A program made the position numbers and the translations under genes. The notes under the pieces are model-generated. The model was not told the origin of the DNA, did not search any database, and was given only the letters and a program-made list of their open reading frames with translations. This document shows, in pieces, positions 23,489-32,600 of a stretch of 35,491 nt of DNA; the first letter of the stretch is position 1, and each line of letters begins with the position of its first letter. Source of the DNA: Collinsella sp. (GTDB taxonomy: Bacteria > Actinomycetota > Coriobacteriia > Coriobacteriales > Coriobacteriaceae). The DNA lies in the NCBI GenBank assembly GCA_020025115.1, contig JAHHSP010000001.1, positions 1-35,491 of the forward strand, in the 5' to 3' direction.

Positions 23489-23513
23489 GTAAAGGCGTTC
23501 TAAGAACTGGATC

Positions 23514-23837
23514 TTAGAACTTGTTGCCGCACTTCTTGCAAATGCGGAGCTTGGTCTTGTGACCGTCGAGCTCGCCAGCCTCGTGGCCAACACGGGTGCG
23601 CTTGTTGCACTCGGGGCAGATGAGCTGGACGTTGGAGACGTCGATCGGCATCTCCTTGTCGACGATGCCGCCCTGCTGACCGGCAGCGTTGGGCTTAACG
23701 GCCTTCTTGGCGACAGCAACGCCCTCGACGATAACCTTGCCCTCGGAAGGCAGCGCGCGCAGGACAACGCCCTGCTTGCCGCGATCCTTACCGGAGAGCA
23801 CCTCGACCTTGTCGCCCTTCTTGATGGACATAGACAT
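23514..23837 (-). CDS. rplX: 50S ribosomal protein L24
   Basis: Assembly-initiating large-subunit protein. The 107 residues show the KOW segment (KKGDKVEVLSGKDRGKQGVV) and a C-terminal zinc-ribbon-like pair CPEC and CKKC (C74, C77, C100, C103). ATG 23837 has GGGAGAG upstream. This is the last gene before the break in the cluster. Confidence 0.96.
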   Translation of the reverse strand: MSMSIKKGDKVEVLSGKDRGKQGVVLRALPSEGKVIVEGVAVAKKAVKPNAAGQQGGIVDKEMPIDVSNVQLICPECNKRTRVGHEAGELDGHKTKLRICKKCGNKF

Positions 23838-23855
23838 AGTGGTCTCTCCCTTACG

Positions 23856-24224
23856 TTAGAGGGTCTCGGGTGCGAGCGAGACGATCTTCATGTACTTCTT
23901 GTCACGAAGCTCGCGAGCGACGGGCCCGAAGATACGGGTGCCGACAGGCGAACCATCTTTGTTGATGACGACGGCAGCGTTATCGTCGAAACGGATGTAG
24001 GAACCGTCCTTGCGGCGGACCTCCTTCACCGTGCGCACGACGACGCAACGGACAACATCCTTCTTCTTGACGTTCGCGCCGGGCGTGGCCTCCTGGACGG
24101 CGGCCATGACGACGTCACCGATGCCGGCGTAACGGCGCTTAGAGCCGCCCAGCACCTTAATGCAACGAACCTTGCGCGCACCGGAGTTGTCGGCAACGTT
24201 CAGCATGGTTTGCATCTGAATCAT
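23856..24224 (-). CDS. rplN: 50S ribosomal protein L14
   Basis: Subunit-interface protein. The 122-residue protein reads MIQMQTMLNVADNSGARKVR and ends GPVARELRDKKYMKIVSLAPE. ATG 24224 with AAAGGTT upstream gives the exact family length; an in-frame extension to 24290 has no homology. A 107-nt gap with potential hairpins separates it from rpsQ. Confidence 0.97.
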   Translation of the reverse strand: MIQMQTMLNVADNSGARKVRCIKVLGGSKRRYAGIGDVVMAAVQEATPGANVKKKDVVRCVVVRTVKEVRRKDGSYIRFDDNAAVVINKDGSPVGTRIFGPVARELRDKKYMKIVSLAPETL

Positions 24225-24331
24225 GGTTGGAACCTTTCCGAACCTAAGCCGGCGAGAGGTGCGACCGCCCTTGATGGATACCCGGGGCATCCAAGCGGGC
24301 GCACATCACCGGAAAACTTACATCGACAAGC

Positions 24332-24598
24332 TTACTTGGCGCGCTCGATGATCTCGACGAGACGCCAACGCTTGGTGGCGGACAGCGGACGGGTCTCCAT
24401 GATACGGACGGTATCGCCGACGCCGGCAGTGTTCTCCTCGTCATGGACGTGGAACTTCTTGCTGCTGGTCATCATCTTGCCGTACTTGGGATGACGCTTG
24501 CGCTCCGTGGTGGTCACAACAATGCTCTTGTTGCCCATGATGGAGGAAACGATACCCTGGCGGACCTTGCGCGCGTTGCGCTCAGTTGCTTCAGCCAT
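24332..24598 (-). CDS. rpsQ: 30S ribosomal protein S17
   Basis: Early-assembling small-subunit protein. 88 residues with RKVRQGIVSSIMGNKSIVV, the segment RHPKYGKMMTSSKKFHVHDE and GDTVRIMETRPLSATKRWRL, all standard. 14 nt follow rpmC. Confidence 0.97.
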   Translation of the reverse strand: MAEATERNARKVRQGIVSSIMGNKSIVVTTTERKRHPKYGKMMTSSKKFHVHDEENTAGVGDTVRIMETRPLSATKRWRLVEIIERAK

Positions 24599-24612
24599 TA
24601 TCTACTCCTGTG

Positions 24613-24828
24613 CTACTCGGTGGCAGCGGACTTCTCCGCTGCGATCTGACGGGCACGCTGCTCGGTGAGGACACGAGCGATGTCCTTCTTCACGGTGGTC
24701 ACGCGAGCGGTGTTGTCCAACTGGCTCGTGGCCATCTGGAAACGAAGGTTAAAGAGCTCGGCGCGGCAATCCTTCAGCTTCTCAGCCAGGGCCTCGTCGG
24801 AAAGCTCACGAATCTCTGCGGGCTTCAT
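24613..24828 (-). CDS. rpmC: 50S ribosomal protein L29
   Basis: A helical hairpin protein at the tunnel exit, part of the SRP and trigger-factor docking area. 71 residues: MKPAEIRELSDEALAEKLKD, then ELFNLRFQMATSQLDNTARV. The start overlaps the rplP stop by one base (TAATG), so the two are coupled. Confidence 0.97.
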   Translation of the reverse strand: MKPAEIRELSDEALAEKLKDCRAELFNLRFQMATSQLDNTARVTTVKKDIARVLTEQRARQIAAEKSAATE

Positions 24829-25253
24829 TACTTGTCCTCCCCGTTCTTAGCGCGGGTAATGATCTTGGTCTTGATCGGCAGCTTGTGCTGGGCAAGACGC
24901 AGGGCCTCGCGTGCGATCTCCTCGGACACGCCGGCGATCTCGAACATGACGCGACCCGGCTTGACGACGGCCACCCACTCCTCGGGGTTACCCTTACCGG
25001 AACCCATGCGGGTCTCCGCAGGCTTCTTCGTGATGGGCTTGTCCGGGAAGATGGTGATGTAGACCTTACCGCCACGCTTCATGTAGCGGGTCATGGCGAT
25101 ACGAGCGGCCTCGATCTGACGGTTGGTGATCCAGTGACGATCGAGGGCGACGATGCCATACTCACCGAAATGGAGCTCGGTGTTGCCCTTGGCCTGGCCC
25201 TTCATGGAGCCACGCTGCACCTTACGGTGAAGAATACGCTTAGGAGCGAGCAT
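24828..25253 (-). CDS. rplP: 50S ribosomal protein L16
   Basis: A-site-side large-subunit protein needed for peptidyl transfer. 141 residues with MLAPKRILHRKVQRGSMKG, RYMKRGGKVYITIFPDKPIT, and GSGKGNPEEWVAVVKPGRVM. One-base overlaps on both sides, with rpsC and rpmC. Confidence 0.98.
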   Translation of the reverse strand: MLAPKRILHRKVQRGSMKGQAKGNTELHFGEYGIVALDRHWITNRQIEAARIAMTRYMKRGGKVYITIFPDKPITKKPAETRMGSGKGNPEEWVAVVKPGRVMFEIAGVSEEIAREALRLAQHKLPIKTKIITRAKNGEDK

Positions 25254-25963
25254 TACTGATTCCTCCTATCGTTGTTGCGACGACGAGGACGGGAGGTACC
25301 CTCGAGAGCCATGTTGGGAACAGGCTGGCCCGGGAGCTTCTCGCCCTGGTAGATCCATACCTTGACGCCGCAGGAGCCCATGGTGGTGCGGGCGGTAGCG
25401 GTGCCGTAGTCGATCTTGGCGCGGAGGGTGTGCAGCGGCACGCGACCCTCACGGTACCACTCTCGGCGGCCCATCTCAGCGCCGCCGAGACGACCGGAGC
25501 ACTGGATACGGATGCCCTTGGCACCGGCCTTGCGAGCAGACTGAACAGCCTTGCGCATGGCGCGACGGAAGGCGACGCGGCCCTCGAGCTGCTCGGCGAT
25601 GGACTGAGCCACCAGCACGGCGTCGAGCTCGGGGCGCTTGACCTCGATCACGTCGACGGACAGGTTGCCCTTGGAGACGCCGGCAACGCGCTCGAGCTCG
25701 GTGCGAAGACCGTCGATCTCGGAGCCCTTCTTGCCGATGACGACGCCAGGACGAGCGGTGAAGATGATGGCCTTCACCTTGTCGCCGGCGCGCTCGATCT
25801 CCACGCGGGAGACGGCGGCGCGGGCGAGGCGCTTCTCGAGGAAGCGACGAATCTCGATATCGTTGCCGAGAGTCTTAGCGTAATCCTTCTCAGCGAACCA
25901 GCGGGAGCGCCAGTTCTCGGTGATGCCGAGGCGGAAGCCAGTGGGATAGACTTTCTGACCCAT
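25253..25963 (-). CDS. rpsC: 30S ribosomal protein S3
   Basis: mRNA-entry protein with helicase-like role. 236 residues: MGQKVYPTGFRLGITENWRS, KH domain with GKKG at 77-80, and the C-terminal GRLGGAEMGRREWYREGRVP. Five bases separate it from rplV. Confidence 0.98.
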   Translation of the reverse strand: MGQKVYPTGFRLGITENWRSRWFAEKDYAKTLGNDIEIRRFLEKRLARAAVSRVEIERAGDKVKAIIFTARPGVVIGKKGSEIDGLRTELERVAGVSKGNLSVDVIEVKRPELDAVLVAQSIAEQLEGRVAFRRAMRKAVQSARKAGAKGIRIQCSGRLGGAEMGRREWYREGRVPLHTLRAKIDYGTATARTTMGSCGVKVWIYQGEKLPGQPVPNMALEGTSRPRRRNNDRRNQ

Positions 25964-25968
25964 GACGC

Positions 25969-26334
25969 TTAAGCCTCCTTTCGAGGAGCAACGATGACGG
26001 TGATGTGGCTCGTGCGCTTCAGGATGCGGGAAGCGGAGCCCTTGGCGCGAGGACGGATGCGCTTGAGCGTCGGGCCCTCGTCGACATAGGCGGCCTTGAC
26101 GACCAGGTCGTCGGCGCGCATCTGGTTGTTATGCTGGGCATTGGCGACGGCGGAACGCAGGACCTTCTCCACATCCACGGCGACAGAGCGCGTGCAGAAG
26201 TGGAGGATGTCGAAGGCCTGGGCGACGTTCTTGCCGCGGATCAGATCGATCACGAGGCGAGCCTTGCCGGGGGAAACGCGCACGTACTTAGCCGTAGCGC
26301 GGACCTCGCGGGTCTCGGTGGAAGTAGTAGCCAT
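25969..26334 (-). CDS. rplV: 50S ribosomal protein L22
   Basis: Lines the exit tunnel. 121 residues with VRATAKYVRVSPGKARLVID, and the beta-hairpin end RIRPRAKGSASRILKRTSH. Standard order rpsS-rplV-rpsC. Confidence 0.98.
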   Translation of the reverse strand: MATTSTETREVRATAKYVRVSPGKARLVIDLIRGKNVAQAFDILHFCTRSVAVDVEKVLRSAVANAQHNNQMRADDLVVKAAYVDEGPTLKRIRPRAKGSASRILKRTSHITVIVAPRKEA

Positions 26335-26347
26335 TTACCTAAACCCC

Positions 26348-26608
26348 CTATTTGGCCTTGTGCGCACGGAAGGTACGGGTGGGCGCGAACTCGCCCAGCT
26401 TGTGACCAACCATGGACTCGGTGACGTACACGGGAACATGCTTGCGGCCGTCGTGAACGGCGATGGTGTGACCAACCATCTCGGGGAAGATGGTGGACGC
26501 ACGGGACCAGGTCTTCACGACGTCCTTCTTGCCAACCTCGTTCATCGCGATGATACGCGAGAGGAGGCGCGCCTCTACAAACGGGCCCTTTTTGAGACTT
26601 CTGCTCAT
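26348..26608 (-). CDS. rpsS: 30S ribosomal protein S19
   Basis: Head protein in contact with S13. 86 residues: MSRSLKKGPFVEARLLSRI, then SRASTIFPEMVGHTIAVHDG and GHKLGEFAPTRTFRAHKAK. 26 nt follow rplB. Confidence 0.98.
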   Translation of the reverse strand: MSRSLKKGPFVEARLLSRIIAMNEVGKKDVVKTWSRASTIFPEMVGHTIAVHDGRKHVPVYVTESMVGHKLGEFAPTRTFRAHKAK

Positions 26609-26634
26609 AAGTGCTTTCTCCTAACGGGTATCGA

Positions 26635-27465
26635 TTACTTCTTGCGACGACGGATGATGAGGTCGTTGGACGCCTTCTTCTTGTTGCGGGTGCGGTAGCC
26701 CTTGGACGGGGTGCCCCACGGAGAGACGGACGGACGACCGGAGGTGTGCGAGCGACCCTCGCCACCGCCGTGCGGGTGATCGACCGGGTTCATGACGGTA
26801 CCGCGGACGGTCGGGCGGACGCCCATCTTGCGATGACGGCCGGCCTTGCCGATCACGATATTGGCGTGCTCGGAGTTGCCGACCTCGCCGATGGAGGCGC
26901 GGCAGGTCACGAGAACGCGACGCATCTCGGAGGAAGGCATGCGGATGATCGCGTACTTGCCCTCCTTACCCATGAGCTGGCAGGCGGTACCAGCGGAACG
27001 GGCGATAGCAGCGCCCTTGCCAGGCTGGAACTCGATGGCGTGGATGAGGGTACCCACGGGAATCTCGGACAGCGGCATCGCGTTGCCCGGCTTGATGTCG
27101 GCGCCGGCACCGGAGACGACGGTGTCGCCGACCTTGAGGCCCTTGGGGGCCAGGATGTAGCGCTTCTCGCCGTCCACGTAGTGAAGCAGGGCGATGCGAG
27201 CGGAGCGGTTCGGGTCGTACTCGATGGTAGCGACCTTGGCCGGCACGCCGTCCTTGTTGCGCTTGAAGTCGATGACGCGGTACTGACGCTTCACACGGCC
27301 ACCCTGGTGGCGCATGGTGATGCGACCGGCGTTGTTACGACCGGCCTTAACCGGCAGCGGCTCGAGAAGGGACTTCTCGGGCGTGGTGCAGGTGATCTCG
27401 GAGAAGTCCGCGATCGTCTGCCAGCGACGGCCGGCGCTGGTCGGCTTAAGGTGCTTTACAGCCAT
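26635..27465 (-). CDS. rplB: 50S ribosomal protein L2
   Basis: Core large-subunit protein at the peptidyl transferase centre. 276 residues: MAVKHLKPTSAGRRWQT, GRNNAGRITMRHQGGRVKRQ, and the hallmark HPHGGGEGR at about 230-238 containing the conserved histidine. A 167-nt gap with two weak hairpins lies between rplW and rplB, longer than other gaps in this half. Confidence 0.98.
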   Translation of the reverse strand: MAVKHLKPTSAGRRWQTIADFSEITCTTPEKSLLEPLPVKAGRNNAGRITMRHQGGRVKRQYRVIDFKRNKDGVPAKVATIEYDPNRSARIALLHYVDGEKRYILAPKGLKVGDTVVSGAGADIKPGNAMPLSEIPVGTLIHAIEFQPGKGAAIARSAGTACQLMGKEGKYAIIRMPSSEMRRVLVTCRASIGEVGNSEHANIVIGKAGRHRKMGVRPTVRGTVMNPVDHPHGGGEGRSHTSGRPSVSPWGTPSKGYRTRNKKKASNDLIIRRRKK

Positions 27466-27632
27466 TCCTTATCCCTTTCATATCGGTCCGTTGGCCACTG
27501 CAAGCCGGGATTGTGGATGCAGTGACACCGGATTACCACGGCTCCGGGCGTTTCCTATTAATACGCACGGAGCACTTGAGCCTGCCTCCCCTATTCGAAG
27601 AGGCAAGCATCAAGAACTAACATAGGCGTGAA

Positions 27633-27920
27633 TTACGCCTGGGTGCCGAAGACCTCGATGGTCTGACCCTCGGCCACGGTGACGATGGCCTTCTTCCAAG
27701 AACGGGTCTTGCCAGCGACATAGCGAACGCGCTTGGTCTTGGGCTTGACGTTCAGGGTGTTAACGCGAACAACCTTCACGCCGAAAATCTCCTCGACGGC
27801 GTCCTTGATCTGGAACTTGTTGGCGTCCTTGGCAACCTCGAAGGTGTACTTGTTCTCCTCCATGGCGGAGTAGGAACGCTCGGACACGATCGGGCGGATG
27901 ATGATCTCGTGAGCGGTCAT
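27633..27920 (-). CDS. rplW: 50S ribosomal protein L23
   Basis: Tunnel-exit protein and docking site for trigger factor and SRP. 95 residues: IIIRPIVSERSYSAMEENKY, then FGVKVVRVNTLNVKPKTKRV. The start codon directly follows the rplD stop (TAAATG). Confidence 0.97.
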   Translation of the reverse strand: MTAHEIIIRPIVSERSYSAMEENKYTFEVAKDANKFQIKDAVEEIFGVKVVRVNTLNVKPKTKRVRYVAGKTRSWKKAIVTVAEGQTIEVFGTQA

Positions 27921-28547
27921 TTAGGCGAGCACCTCCCCGAAGTGAGCAGCGACGTCGGCGGGCATCAGCAGAGCGCCGTTGTTGACGAGGTCATAGGTGT
28001 TGGCCTCGGCGGGCGTGATGATGAACGTCTTGGGGATGTTGCGGAAGGAGAGGTAAGCGTTGATGTCATCCTCGCGAACGATGATGGTCAGACGCTTGCC
28101 CTCGATGCCCAGAGCCTTGAGCATGGCGACGGCAGCCTTGGTGGAAGGCTTCTCGAAGCCGTAATCGTCAACGAGAACGAGCTCGTTGTCGCGGAGCTTG
28201 GCAGACAGGGCGGAGCGCATGGCGAGCTTGACCTCTTTGTTGTTCATGCGCTTCACGTAGGTGCGGGGCTTGGGCCCGAAGATCACACCGCCACCACGCC
28301 ACTGAGCGGCGCGGATGGAGCCCTGGCGGGCACGGCCGGTGCCCTTCTGACGCCAAGGCTTCCTGCCGCCACCGGAGACCTCGGAACGGCCCTTGGTGGA
28401 CTGAGTGCCCTGACGCCAGCAGGCCTGCTGGCACTTGACGATGTGGTGCATGACGTGGATGTTCGGCTCGATGCCGTACACGGCGTCAGCGAGCTCGGCC
28501 TCGGCGACCTGCTTGCCCTCGACGTTCTTCACTTCAAACTTAGACAT
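27921..28547 (-). CDS. rplD: 50S ribosomal protein L4
   Basis: Exit-tunnel constriction protein; in E. coli also the S10 operon repressor. 208 residues with the extended loop QACWRQGTQSTKGRSEVSGG and RKPWRQKGTGRARQGSIRAA, and GGGVIFGPKPRTYVKRMNNK. 15 nt after rplC. Confidence 0.97.
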   Translation of the reverse strand: MSKFEVKNVEGKQVAEAELADAVYGIEPNIHVMHHIVKCQQACWRQGTQSTKGRSEVSGGGRKPWRQKGTGRARQGSIRAAQWRGGGVIFGPKPRTYVKRMNNKEVKLAMRSALSAKLRDNELVLVDDYGFEKPSTKAAVAMLKALGIEGKRLTIIVREDDINAYLSFRNIPKTFIITPAEANTYDLVNNGALLMPADVAAHFGEVLA

Positions 28548-28562
28548 AGCGACGGTCCTCCT

Positions 28563-29183
28563 TTACGCCATGCGGATGGCGACCAGACCGTTCTTGCCAC
28601 CGGGCACGGCGCCCTTGACAAGCATGAGGTTCTGCTCGGCATCAATGCGGACAACGGAGAGGTTCTTCACGGTCACACGGGCGTTGCCCATGTGGCCGGC
28701 CATCTTGACGCCCTTGAGGACGCGGGCCGGGTAAGCGCACTGACCGATGGAACCGGGGTGACGCTGGATGTGGGAACCGTGGGACATGGGACCGCGGCGC
28801 TGGTTCCAGCGCTTGATGCGACCCTGGAAGCCCTTACCCTTGGAGGTGCCGATGACATCGACCTTGGCGACGTTCTCGAAATCAGCGACGGTAACGACGT
28901 CGCCGACCTTGTGCTCCTCGCCGTTCTCGACGCGGACCTCACGAAGGTAACGGACGGGCTCGACGCCGGCCTTAGCGAAGTGACCAGCCATGGGCTTGTT
29001 CACGTGCTTGGACCTGATGTCGCCGAAGCCGATCTGGACGGCGTTATAGCCGTCGGTCGCCTCAGTTTTAACCTGCGAGACGGTGCAGGGGCCAGCCTGG
29101 ATGACCGTGACGGGGACGACGTTATCGTCCTCATCCCAAACCTGGGTCATGCCGATCTTGCGGCCGAGAATCATGTTGATCAT
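28563..29183 (-). CDS. rplC: 50S ribosomal protein L3
   Basis: Early-assembly large-subunit protein reaching the peptidyl transferase centre. 206 residues, MINMILGRKIGMTQVWDEDD at the start and the signature KGKGFQGRIKRWNQRRGPMS. ATG 29183 is preceded by GGAG with 5-nt spacing; the longer in-frame extension to 29279 has no homology. It is the first gene of the cluster here, because rpsJ is not upstream. Confidence 0.97.
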   Translation of the reverse strand: MINMILGRKIGMTQVWDEDDNVVPVTVIQAGPCTVSQVKTEATDGYNAVQIGFGDIRSKHVNKPMAGHFAKAGVEPVRYLREVRVENGEEHKVGDVVTVADFENVAKVDVIGTSKGKGFQGRIKRWNQRRGPMSHGSHIQRHPGSIGQCAYPARVLKGVKMAGHMGNARVTVKNLSVVRIDAEQNLMLVKGAVPGGKNGLVAIRMA

Positions 29184-29216
29184 TCGATCTCCAACTCTCG
29201 GTGGTCTTGGGACATT

Positions 29217-29237
29217 GCACGCGCCCCTTGCGCGTGC
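29217..29237 (-). promoter_or_regulatory. Stem-loop in the rplC leader
   Basis: GCACGCGC (29217-29224) and GCGCGTGC (29230-29237) form a perfect 8-bp stem with a 5-nt loop, 34 nt upstream of the rplC start codon. No T-run follows. It may be a feedback or stability element of the leader. Confidence 0.45.
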
Positions 29238-29362
29238 CCCTAGAGGACCACATACGGATTTGCGCGCCACTCCTTGCATTCGCTTTGACCCCTTGTGCGC
29301 GGCAACCCATTTGCGCAGGTAGATGGTCTAGGCAGAATCCTCCTAGTGGACACAGCTCGTTT

Positions 29363-29368
29363 AGTATA
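29363..29368 (-). promoter_or_regulatory. Probable -10 box of the rplC operon promoter
   Basis: TATACT on the minus strand at 29368-29363, about 180 bp upstream of rplC. No good -35 box is seen at 16-18 bp. The would-be spacer holds the palindromic CGCC/GGCG. The rest of 29184-29627 has no gene; it holds a tandem 16-bp repeat (29526-29557). Confidence 0.4.
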
Positions 29369-29525
29369 CACGCCTGCGGGCGTCTCCATATTGTCTTCGC
29401 AATGTTTTTGCAGGTGAAGGGCGCCGCCTTGGCTTCCGGCCTCATCGATGCACCTCCCATGCTCGGCACGGCACGCGCATAGCGCTGCGGCATGGCACGG
29501 CGCGCGGCTTTGCGGAGATGCCCAG

Positions 29526-29557
29526 ACCTCGAAACCAGCAAACCTCAAAACCAGCAA
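29526..29557. repeat. Tandem 16-bp direct repeat, two copies
   Basis: ACCTCGAAACCAGCAA (29526-29541) is followed at once by ACCTCAAAACCAGCAA (29542-29557), with one mismatch. It lies between the ABC transporter stop codon and the rplC promoter region. Confidence 0.7.
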
Positions 29558-29627
29558 TAATGGAACAACGCTCAGGATAGCGCATGCGCGTACGAGCGCG
29601 AGCCCGGAATCTGAGCTCAGGCATGCG

Positions 29628-32600
29628 TCACTCGCTGCGAAGAGCCTCCACGGGGTCGCGGCGGGCGGCGCTGCGACTGGGAATGAGCCCGGCTATGACG
29701 GTGAGGGCCACGCTGATGAGGATGAGGATGAGCGCGGAGGAGATGGGCAGGCGCATCACGTCCTCCACGTGGTGCACGGCCAGGGCCCACGCGTTCACGG
29801 GGAGCGAGACGGCAGCCACCACCGCTATGGCGAGCACACCCGCGATGAGGCCCTCGATGAAGGTCTCGGCGTTGAAGACGTTGGCGATATTGCGCTTGGA
29901 GGCGCCCATCGCGCGCAGGATGCCGATCTCCTTCTTGCGCTCGAGCACGCTGATATAGGTGATGATGCCGATCATGATGGAGCTCACCACGAGCGAGATG
30001 CTCACGAAGGCGATGAGCACGAGCGAGATCATGTTGACGATGCTCGTCACACTTCCCATGAGCGCGCCCATGTAATCCGTGTAGACGATGACCTTATCGT
30101 CCTCTCCCGCGGTGCGCATGCCCTCGTTGTAACGGTCGATCGCCCCGAGCACCGCGTCTTTGGCCTCGAAGTCAACGGGATAGATGCTCACGGACTGCGG
30201 GTCGGCTTCGTCGGCATATCCCAAGGTCGTCAAATTGTTGTCGTAGGTGAGCCTGCCGGCGTTGGCATAGCTCGCCATGAGGGACGCGAGGTCCTCGGCA
30301 TCCATGTTGAAATGAATGGCACGCGCGAAAGCCGCGCCGTCGACCGAGAACGCCTGCCGCATGTTGGCAGCGAGACGCTGGGCGAGCTGAGGCGCGACCG
30401 CTGCGAAGGTACGGCCGAGCCCTTCCTGAAGCTGCGTGCCGACTGCCGTGGCGAGTTGGGCGGAAACCGCATCGGCCACGTCCTTGAGCGCGGTCGTCAT
30501 ATAGGGAGCAAGCCGGTCGCCCACGTAGGCGCGCACGATCTTATCCAGACGATCGGCCACGGGCTTGCCCGCCACGGCCGCCACCTCATCGAGCAGCGCA
30601 GAGCCACCCTCGGGCTCCGTCGACCGTGAGTAGGCGACGAACTGTTCGACGAGCCTTTCGCCAAAATCAGGCTCGCCTGGGTGCAGGCCCGTGCCATGCG
30701 CGGGCAACCATCCCGTGATGAAACGCTGCACAAAGACGCCCGAGAGCTTTGACACGAGCCCGAGCTGGTTCTTGTCGAGTACGGGATCACTCGCAAGATC
30801 GCCCAAGATACCTTCGAAATCCGGCAGCGGCGCACCCGAGAGGGCGCCGGCAAGATCGACCCCCTCGAGAGCGCCCGATATGTCAATGTCCACGCCGCCC
30901 ATATCGAACCCGGCGAAATCAAGACCTGAGAGATCGAACCCCGCACCGAGCTTGGCCGCATCGATGTTGAAGGCCGCGCGCAGCCCCGCCTCGTCCACGG
31001 AGAACAAGCTCGCCAAGTCTATGCCGTGCTTTGCCTCCTCCTGCAACGTCGCGAACGGTTTGCCGGTGAAGACGTCCACCTCAGGCTCGGCGAGCTGCGC
31101 CCGCACGATCTGCGAATTCGCGGCGCGCTTCATGAGCTCGTCGGTCAGGCCGCCGGTATAGGCGATGCCCTGCGAGAGCGCGGCGGACTTTGCCGTGGGG
31201 CTCGGTTGGACGATGCCCACGATCTTGAGGTCCAGGCCCTGATTCACCTGACCCGCCATAAACGAGGCATCGTCTGACATATCGGTCCAGCCGCCCGTCT
31301 CAGCGTTGCGACGATACGAATCGGAGGCGGCGAGAACCTTGAATGTCATGCCGAGCGCGTCGTCATAAGTGAAATCTTCGGCGACTTCGGGAACGTCGAC
31401 TTCCCCCGCGCCGCTCATGGTGCGCTCGACCATCCGGTCGAGCGCGGCCGGATCGAGCACGCCCATGCTGTACAGCGTGAAGTCCGATACCTCGCCGCGA
31501 GCCGAGAGCACGAGGACGCACTCATCGGCCGCCTTGGCCCAGCGGCCGGCGACCACATCGTACTGCTCGTCGAGCAGCTCTGGATTGTCGATCATCTCAC
31601 TGAACGCCGTGGCGCCCGTCATCATGGTGCCCGCCATCGCGGCGCTCGACGCCCCGCCGCTCATGGCAGTCGTCATCGCGTTGGGCGACAAGCGCACCGG
31701 CCCCTCCGAGGTATCGGGGCGATACACGAGCGGCGTGATGCCATAGTCGTACTGGATGGCCGACACCTCGCCCTCGAGCTCCTTGGCGTCTTCATCCAAA
31801 AAGCTCTTGAAGCTCGCCATATCGTTGGATTTCACACTCGCGAACATATCGGAGAGCATCGTGAATATCGGAATGGGCTGCTTCGGGTCCACCTCGCGGT
31901 CTCCCCCGACATCGCCAGATGGCACCTCGGAGCCGTCGGATGCGCCCCCGGGCGCGCCCTCCCCAGATGCGGCAGCGTCCCCCGTCATCATACTCGTGAG
32001 GTCGTAGCTCTGCCGCGCGATGGTGAGCGGATAGCTCGACAGCGTGTCCTGCTCGACTTTGGCGATGTAGCCGTTCACGCCGTTGGAGAGCGCCAAAATC
32101 GCCGCGATGCCGATGATGCCGATCGACCCGGCGAAGGCCGTCATGATGGTGCGGCCCTTCTTGGTCATGAGGTTGTTGAATGACAGTGAGAGCGCGGTGA
32201 GCAGGCCCATCGAGGAGCGGTGCGCGAGTCCCTCATCGGGATGGGCGGCGGCGGCATGCGCTCGCTCGGCCTCCCCTTCCGTCACGGGGCGCGTATCCCC
32301 GGCGAGGCGCCCGTCCTTGATGCGCACGATGCGCGTCGCGTAATCTTCGGCGAGCTGCGGGTTATGTGTGACCATGATCACGAGCCGCTCGTGCGCGACC
32401 TCTGCGAGCAAATCCATCACCTGGATGCCCGTCTCGGTGTCGAGGGCGCCCGTGGGTTCGTCGGCGAGCACGATCTCGGGATCGTTCACCAAGGCGCGGG
32501 CGATGGCGACCCGCTGCATCTGACCGCCCGAGAGCTGCGACGGCCTCTTGCCCACATGCGCGCCCAGACCCACCCGCTCGAGCGCGGAGCGTGCGCGGCG

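Noticed and set aside
23161..23513. Insertion sequence at the rplX-oxidoreductase gap
   Set aside because: The 24-bp inverted repeat looks like transposon ends, but the 91-bp interior has no transposase and no target duplication; kept as a repeat of unknown nature.
29280..29627. rpsJ or a small gene upstream of rplC
   Set aside because: No frame on either strand resembles S10; the frames present are Arg/Cys/Ala-rich with no ribosome site.
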